A DNA stretch of 64,000 nucleotides from Nectonema munidae (taxonomy: Eukaryota; Nematomorpha; Nectonematoida; Nectonematidae), in NCBI GenBank assembly GCA_030549495.1, contig JAUIRK010001037.1, forward strand, positions 404,501 through 468,500. The letters run 5' to 3'. The notes beneath the pieces were generated by a model. It was not told where the DNA came from, did no database searches, and saw only the letters and a program-made list of their open reading frames with translations. Of this stretch, positions 59,931 through 64,000 are shown in pieces (position 1 is the stretch's first letter; every line of letters begins with the position of its first letter). Both the position numbers and the translations under genes were made by a program.

Positions 59931-60659
59931 TAGAGCTTCTGTCTCAAGATTTCTCGATTCTCGAGAATTTTAGAATTTTTTTATTTCTTGATTCTCGAGA
60001 AATTTTTGTCGAAACTCAAAAATTTTTAAAAAAATTTTTTACAGAAAACATGTTAAATTTTGAATAAATATAAATAAAAATAAATAATTATGTGTAATAC
60101 ACGATCAACTTTTGAAGAAATTTTAGAATGTGCAAAAAATATTTTTGATAAAAATTTTTCTCATTATTCGGAGCATGGAACTGATATACAAGAAAGCCAA
60201 ATTCAAGTCGAATCTGTTGATGAGTTTGAAGAAGAATCTCTAACTCAAAGTTTAAATAGAGAAATTAAAGAATTCATGTATGATAAAAAAGAAGAAAAAT
60301 TTAGTACAATAGAAGAAGAACTGCAGATGTTCAAACAAAACAAAAATTTTGATTTATCAGAATCGATGCAATTGTTAAAAAATTCTCTTTTATGCATCCA
60401 ACCAACTTCTTATCAATGCGAAAGAATCTTCTCAAATGTATCAAATACTTTATCTCCAAAACGATTGAGTTTGAAAAACGAATCTTTAAATGCTCTTGTT
60501 TTTTTTTAAATTATTTTAGTAATAAAACAAAATAAATATTTTTTCGTAAAATATTTTTAATATTTTTTAACTTCTCGAAACTTTTCTCGAGTCTCGAGAA
60601 TCATATATTTTTTTCTCCTTTCTTGAGAATTAAATTTTATCGAGAAATCAGAAGCTCTA
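59931..60659 (+). mobile_element. mini-hAT (729 bp) with dimerisation-domain ORF
   Basis: Ends TAGAGCTTCTG and CAGAAGCTCTA are perfect 11-bp inverted repeats; GATTTCTCGAT is also shared farther in. Perfect 8-bp target duplication GTTCTGAC (59,923-59,930 and 60,660-60,667). Several CTCGAG-centred palindromes (TTCTCGAGAA) lie just inside both ends, likely transposase binding sites. The interior is an internally deleted transposase. It sits in the 2.6-kb intron, antisense to the host gene. Confidence 0.93.
60090..60509 (+). CDS. hAT C-terminal dimerisation-domain protein, 139 aa
   Basis: One open frame from ATG to TAA inside the mini-hAT. Residues 1-60 are acidic (VDEFEEESLTQSLNREIKEF); 70-139 form the hAT dimerisation domain: LLKNSLLCIQPTSYQCERIF (95-114) and SNTLSPKRLSLKNESLNALV, with the E-R-I-F-S signature at 111-115. 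The BED finger and catalytic core are absent, so it cannot transpose anything. Full transposases of this family run 500-700 aa. The frame may be kept by chance, or the protein, if made, could pair with a full-length transposase and inhibit it. No expression evidence in the sequence. Confidence 0.75.
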   Translation: MCNTRSTFEEILECAKNIFDKNFSHYSEHGTDIQESQIQVESVDEFEEESLTQSLNREIKEFMYDKKEEKFSTIEEELQMFKQNKNFDLSESMQLLKNSLLCIQPTSYQCERIFSNVSNTLSPKRLSLKNESLNALVFF

Positions 60660-60667
60660 GTTCTGAC

Positions 60668-61748
60668 GGCATTGGATTCTAGTTTGAATCTTTTTGAGGC
60701 CTAGCACGCAGTAAAGACTTCACAAATGTTACAAATGTCCGCACGTTTCATAAAAATTATACTCTTAATAAATACATTATGTATATATATGTAACTTCTA
60801 CTATATCTTCTTAGCCATGCCATTTATGGTTTTTCCTAAATGGGAGCTAAACGTTTTCTACTTTTCGATAGCTTAGTACTTTTTCCTTTCTTCATTTTTT
60901 CCTCGCTACTGTCATTTATATTTTTTCAATTTCGTTTTCCCCAATTCGAGGGCTTTCAAAGTAAATCAAATAAACTAAATTTACTAATTCTGACCCAAAT
61001 AGATCAAATTTGGTATAAAGAAAGAAGTAAAATTTTTTTAGTTTTTGTTGAAGCTCTATAACTTTTCTGATAGACTTTTTTTACTTAAAAGTTATTAAAG
61101 GCAAATCATTGCAAAATGTTAAAAGTTATTATACTTTTTGTAGATGTTTGTAGCTTGCACCAATTTAGCTTTTAAACTATTTTTGAATGATTCTGAGAAA
61201 AATGAAGTAATGCAATCTCAATTTATTGTTTGGTTTTTGTTTGCACAATTTTATCTTTATTTTATACCCTTTTTTGAGAGTTTGACTAACTTACACGTAT
61301 TCTTATACACAAAAATTCTAATACCAAGTTTTCTAACTTTAGTTCTGTTTTACATTTTTGATAGAAATTACCTCAGAAAAGTAATATAATTTGGATGTGT
61401 TTTTTTATATTTATTTTTCTTAATAAAATATTTTTTCATTTTTTAGAAAGAAGAAATGGAACAACTGAAATTTAATGAATGATTTTTTTCCTTCAATAAA
61501 ATTTCCAATTTTTTTATCGTCAATTAATATCTTTACCTCTTTTCTACACATAATTTGGAGATGGTGCGCATTTATTTGAAGTGAGAAAGAAGGAGCTATA
61601 TATAAGTCCTCATTCATTGTTGACGTTAAGCTTTAGAGCGGGGGTTAAAGTTTACATTGAGCTTAATTAAGAATGAAATAGAATAGACAAGAGATGAGTA
61701 GAAATTCTGAAAAATTTGTTGTCTTTTTTGGAAGACGCTTGAAAGTCT
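60668..61748. other. AT-rich intron sequence
   Basis: Two plus-strand ORFs of 70-80 codons (60,840 and 61,144) are hydrophobic, low in complexity and match nothing I know. No other feature. Confidence 0.4.
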
Positions 61749-61790
61749 GCCCCTCCAATAATTTCAAGGGTGCGCCCCTTAATCAAGCAC
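61749..61790 (+). repeat. CCAATAATTT repeat, copy 1
   Basis: CTGCCCCTCCAATAATTTC then AAGGGTGCGCCCCTTAATCA; a direct copy lies at 62,215-62,262. In reverse it reads AGGGGCGCACCC, the style of a hAT-type terminal repeat. Confidence 0.65.
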
Positions 61791-61971
61791 ATTTTTTTCA
61801 TATAAACATCGCAGGGTGTCTAGTAGACTCTTTTCCTTCAGACTACATTCACTCATATAAAACTCTACAACCTTCCGTTGTTTTCAGTTTTTTTCTCTAT
61901 CAATCAAATATCCTTTCATCAATTCCTGTAGTGTGCCTGATAGCTTCATTTTCAAATGAAAAGCATAATCG

Positions 61972-61984
61972 CCCCCCCCCCCCC
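61972..61984. repeat. poly-C run
   Basis: About 13 C followed by TCAACAATTTTGGATTT, a looser match to the C-rich start of the two CCAATAATTT repeats. Confidence 0.7.
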
Positions 61985-62214
61985 TCAACAATTTTGGATT
62001 TTTTTAAACTAGTGTATATACGATATACAAATTTAACTAAAATATTTTCTCTGGAAGTATATATTTAAATTTCACCAAATTTGTAAAAAAATATAAAGTA
62101 GTCCTATAAATTTAGGTATGCGCTGAAGACACTCTATTTTAAAGGATTGCTTGAATATTTGGTCTCCCGTGGTATTTCCAGACCGGTAATTTTGAAAATT
62201 GAAAAAAAAAAATT

Positions 62215-62262
62215 ACCCCCCCCCCCCCAATAATTTGAAGGATGTGCGCCCCTGAATGAGAT
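62215..62262 (+). repeat. CCAATAATTT repeat, copy 2, beside exon 4 donor
   Basis: About 14 C, AATAATTTGAAGGATGTGCG, CCCCTGAATGAG. Same order as copy 1. It ends some 22 bp from the donor of CEP135-like exon 4 (62,284). Confidence 0.7.
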
Positions 62263-62284
62263 CATGAATAAATAAAATGTGTAC

Positions 62285-62446
62285 GCTGCTTGTGCCAGGA
62301 CTGCGTTCTTCATTCACGAAATCCTCTTTTTGAATAATCGTAGAAACAGTTGGAACTTGTGTTTTTTTAGTCATAAATTCACTAGCTTCAAATATCGAGG
62401 TACCAGCTACACATTTTAGCAATTTTTCAAAATCTTTCCGGTAATT
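62285..62446 (-). CDS. CEP135: CEP135-like exon 4 of window
   Basis: 162 bp (54 codons, phase 0 both ends) after a 59-bp intron ending TTTTTTAG. Reads NYRKDFEKLLKCVAGTSIFE and ends EDFVNEERSPGTSS, a helix leading into a Ser/Thr/Pro linker, as in the equivalent part of vertebrate CEP135. The chosen donor AGC|GTACAC is weak; TGT|GTAGCT inside the exon would also keep phase and would skip the linker. A poly-C repeat begins about 22 bp past the donor. Confidence 0.68.
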
Positions 62447-62505
62447 CTAAAAAACAAGACTGATTTTAATTAATAGTTCAAAATCAGAAGTATTGAAAAA
62501 GGCAC

Positions 62506-62639
62506 ATCAGCTTCCGATTTATGGAAATCGCGATCAGATTCTATATCCTTTATGAGCTTTTGAACTTTTGGGGAAACTTTGGCAGAATACATCACAGGCT
62601 TAGAAGAAAGTCTTTCTACTTCCATGACAAGTTGCCGTT
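62506..62639 (-). CDS. CEP135: CEP135-like exon 3 of window (signature block)
   Basis: 134 bp after a 59-bp intron ending ATGTAAG. Joining codon G+AA gives the start of ERQLVMEVERLSSKPVMYS, followed by KVSPKVQKLIKDIESDRDFH and KSEAD. This is the block that best identifies the family. Donor GAT then GTGCCT, phase 0. Confidence 0.85.
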
Positions 62640-62698
62640 CTTACATAGTTTTGGCAAAAAAATAGTTAAACTTCAAATGTGAACAAAAGTAAGAATAC

Positions 62699-62869
62699 CT
62701 TGCTTAATGAGTTGACTGATCCGACTCGATAGAAATTTTTTGCTTTGGCAGCATCTTTCATACTGGCGTTGAATCAAGTGTAGCTCCTTGCTCTTGGTAA
62801 CTGTCTCACTTTTAAGATTTTGCACTTTTTTCTGCAGTCCCATCTCACCAACATTATCTGTATTTACCT
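62699..62869 (-). CDS. CEP135: CEP135-like exon 2 of window
   Basis: 171 bp, 50-bp intron upstream ending CCATTTAG. Reads EVNTDNVGEMGLQKKVQNLK, then SETVTKSKELHLIQRQYERC and ends SSRISQLIKQ. Strongly helical, heptad-like. Donor CAAG then GTATTC. Confidence 0.82.
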
Positions 62870-62919
62870 CTAAATGGACAAGGGTGTAAGTTTTCATAAA
62901 GTTAAGAAAATACATTTAC

Positions 62920-63024
62920 CTTTTAAATTTTCAAAGATAGGAAATTTCATGAGTTCAATATCATTATGTAGTTTCTCTGTTTTTTGGGCTAAGTTTTTGA
63001 CTTCCACAGCCAAGTTTGGGCAAG
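62920..63024 (-). CDS. CEP135: CEP135-like exon 1 of window
   Basis: First exon visible. The acceptor is AATCAAG at 63,025; two bases complete a codon from an upstream exon outside or not recognised in the window. It reads CPNLAVEVKNLAQKTEKL then HNDIELMKFPIFENLK, and ends AAAAG before GTAAATG. One base of the last codon is completed by the next exon (G+AG = Glu). The 5' boundary is less certain than the 3' one. Confidence 0.7.
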
Positions 63025-63262
63025 CTTGATTAAAAATAAGGTAATTTAAAAATAAAAAATAGAGGAAGGAAAACAGAGAACAAATTTATATTATAATAAA
63101 CACCAACTTCATCTTATCAAACGTATAAAAATTATATTAATTCTATTATATAAGTTAAATAGCAAAACATGAAAATCTATATAACATATAGTTTGCCTAA
63201 AACAATAGAAGTCCAGAGATCTTGGTAGTCCAGTTGTTAAATGGCATAAAATATCAAAATTG

Positions 63263-63457
63263 TTATTTTATGATAAAAGCATGAAACTTGGCAAATGCCT
63301 TCATCTCGATATGCTTGTTAATTTGTAATATGGAGGGATCTGAGATTTGGCCTACAGTCCTGTAAAGCGCATCCCAAAAAACGTCATTGTATGGAATGGA
63401 GGACAAATAACCTCTTTTTTGGGACTTTTTAAGGTTAAAAAACCTGATAAAAGTCAT
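63263..63457 (-). other. unrecognised 64-codon ORF
   Basis: Contains KRGYLSSIPYNDVFWDALYR, then TVGQISDPSILQINKHIEMK and AFAKFH. Composition is protein-like, but I recognise no family. It lies upstream of the first visible CEP135-like exon on the same strand and has no clear splice sites at its ends; an old transposon piece is as likely as an exon. Confidence 0.3.
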
Positions 63458-63636
63458 AGGACGTTGTGTAGGGGAAGTTTTTAAGAATTATCCTGCGATC
63501 AACCATGTGGTTAATAGCTAAATGCTGTTGTTTTGTAAATGTTGTATTTTTTGAAATTTAATCACTATTCATCATCATTATCAGAACTTTCAAATTTCAT
63601 TATCAAAAGAATCTTATTGTTTCTTATAGATTAAAC

Positions 63637-63994
63637 TAGAGATGGATAGGATATCAGAATCCGAAATCCACAAAAAAACGGTACATCCTCTTAGCACCTC
63701 ATCTGCGGATCATTTAAGTTTCAACATCTGCAATTTTCAAATATTTCTTTTTTCTATATGCTGCAAAGTTTTTTTCGGAATTTTCTAATTTCTACTTTAT
63801 CCAAAATTTTTATGATAAGCACGTCTTTATGATATCACATATGCTTTGACATCTCTCTTAATTTTAAAGAAGTATAAAACTTGAGTTGCTTAGAATAGCA
63901 ATTATGATATCCGCATCCTCTATAAAAAAATTAATTCAGACATCCGCATCCGTTGGGTTGTCAAATTTGTAACCGCTTCCTAGATACATCTCTA
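63637..63994 (+). mobile_element. MITE copy 2 (hAT-like, TAGAGATG ends)
   Basis: 358 bp from TAGAGATGGATAGG to GATACATCTCTA. Left flank GATTAAAC; right flank GCTTAA is cut by the window end but agrees at 5 of 6 bases, so an 8-bp target duplication is likely. Shares CATTTAAGTTTCAACATC, GCTTAGAATAGCAATTATG and ATATCCGCATCC-type blocks with copy 1 at 38,571-38,892. Confidence 0.75.
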
Positions 63995-64000
63995 GCTTAA

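Larger units (their letters stand above)
36269..63024 (-). other. CEP135: CEP135/Bld10-like gene (3' part, nine exons)
   Basis: Nine minus-strand exons, 63,024-62,920 down to 37,353-36,292, join in phase to give 797 aa and a stop. Every junction has GT/AG. Intron sizes are 50, 59, 59, 2,646, 6,501, 11,900, 55 and 3,067 bp. The product is coiled coil almost throughout. The match to CEP135 rests on ERQLVMEVERL followed by KVQKLIKDIESDRDFHKSE, against vertebrate ERQLTLEVERM and a G-I-E-E-E-R-D-F-Y-K-K-E block as I recall it, plus a similar distance from this block to the C-terminus. By family, CEP135/Bld10 links the SAS-6 cartwheel to centriolar microtubules and is needed for centriole assembly. 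TSGA10, a shorter relative, is the main alternative. The N-terminal exons lie beyond 64,000. Confidence 0.8.

Noticed and set aside
1-64000. tRNA or rRNA genes
   Set aside because: No cloverleaf with A and B box spacing and no rRNA-like conserved block was seen on reading; a covariance-model scan would be needed to exclude divergent ones.

Overview
This window is AT-rich eukaryotic DNA with three parts: a giant satellite array (1-23,489), a transposon-dense stretch (about 24-36 kb), and part of one intron-rich host gene on the minus strand (36,269 to beyond 63,024). The spliceosomal introns, the mixed DNA transposons and LINEs, and the micro-introns of 50-59 bp beside TE-filled introns of several kb suggest an invertebrate animal. 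An arthropod, perhaps a copepod, is my best guess, but nothing in the window fixes the taxon.

Satellite (1-23,489). About 370 head-to-tail copies of a 62-bp monomer, all in one orientation. An almost invariant core of about 59 bp is joined by a short linker that carries most of the variation: 3 bp (62-bp unit), 9 bp (68-bp unit), 15 bp (74-bp unit), and many one-off sequences. The 74-bp form builds a perfect 11-bp-arm hairpin and is seen only in the first 4.2 kb and near 22.4-22.8 kb. A 532-bp higher-order unit is duplicated in tandem near 2.8-3.8 kb. The array is cut by the left window edge and ends at 23,489.

Transposon zone (24-36 kb). A decayed LINE on the minus strand with recognisable gag-like ORF1, endonuclease and reverse transcriptase (about 24.47-28.32 kb); a piggyBac transposase relic (30.2-31.5 kb) lying between two direct copies of an unclassified repeat; and a Buster-type hAT 3'-end relic (33.9-34.6 kb) inside a possible Tigger-like element.

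Host gene. Nine minus-strand exons between 63,024 and 36,292 join in phase into one open frame of 797 codons plus stop. Splice sites are canonical GT/AG and an AATAAA lies just past the stop. The coiled-coil product fits the C-terminal part of CEP135/Bld10, the centriole cartwheel protein; the 5' exons lie beyond the right edge. Its introns hold a MULE relic, two copies of a MITE family (one of them upstream of the first visible exon), a decayed hAT with target duplications, a LINE 3' end, a piggyBac relic interrupted by a homopolymer block, a GGTACC minisatellite, Penelope-like RT pieces, an apparently intact Buster hAT with perfect 8-bp target duplications and a 590-aa transposase, and a 729-bp mini-hAT that keeps only an open 139-aa dimerisation-domain reading frame.
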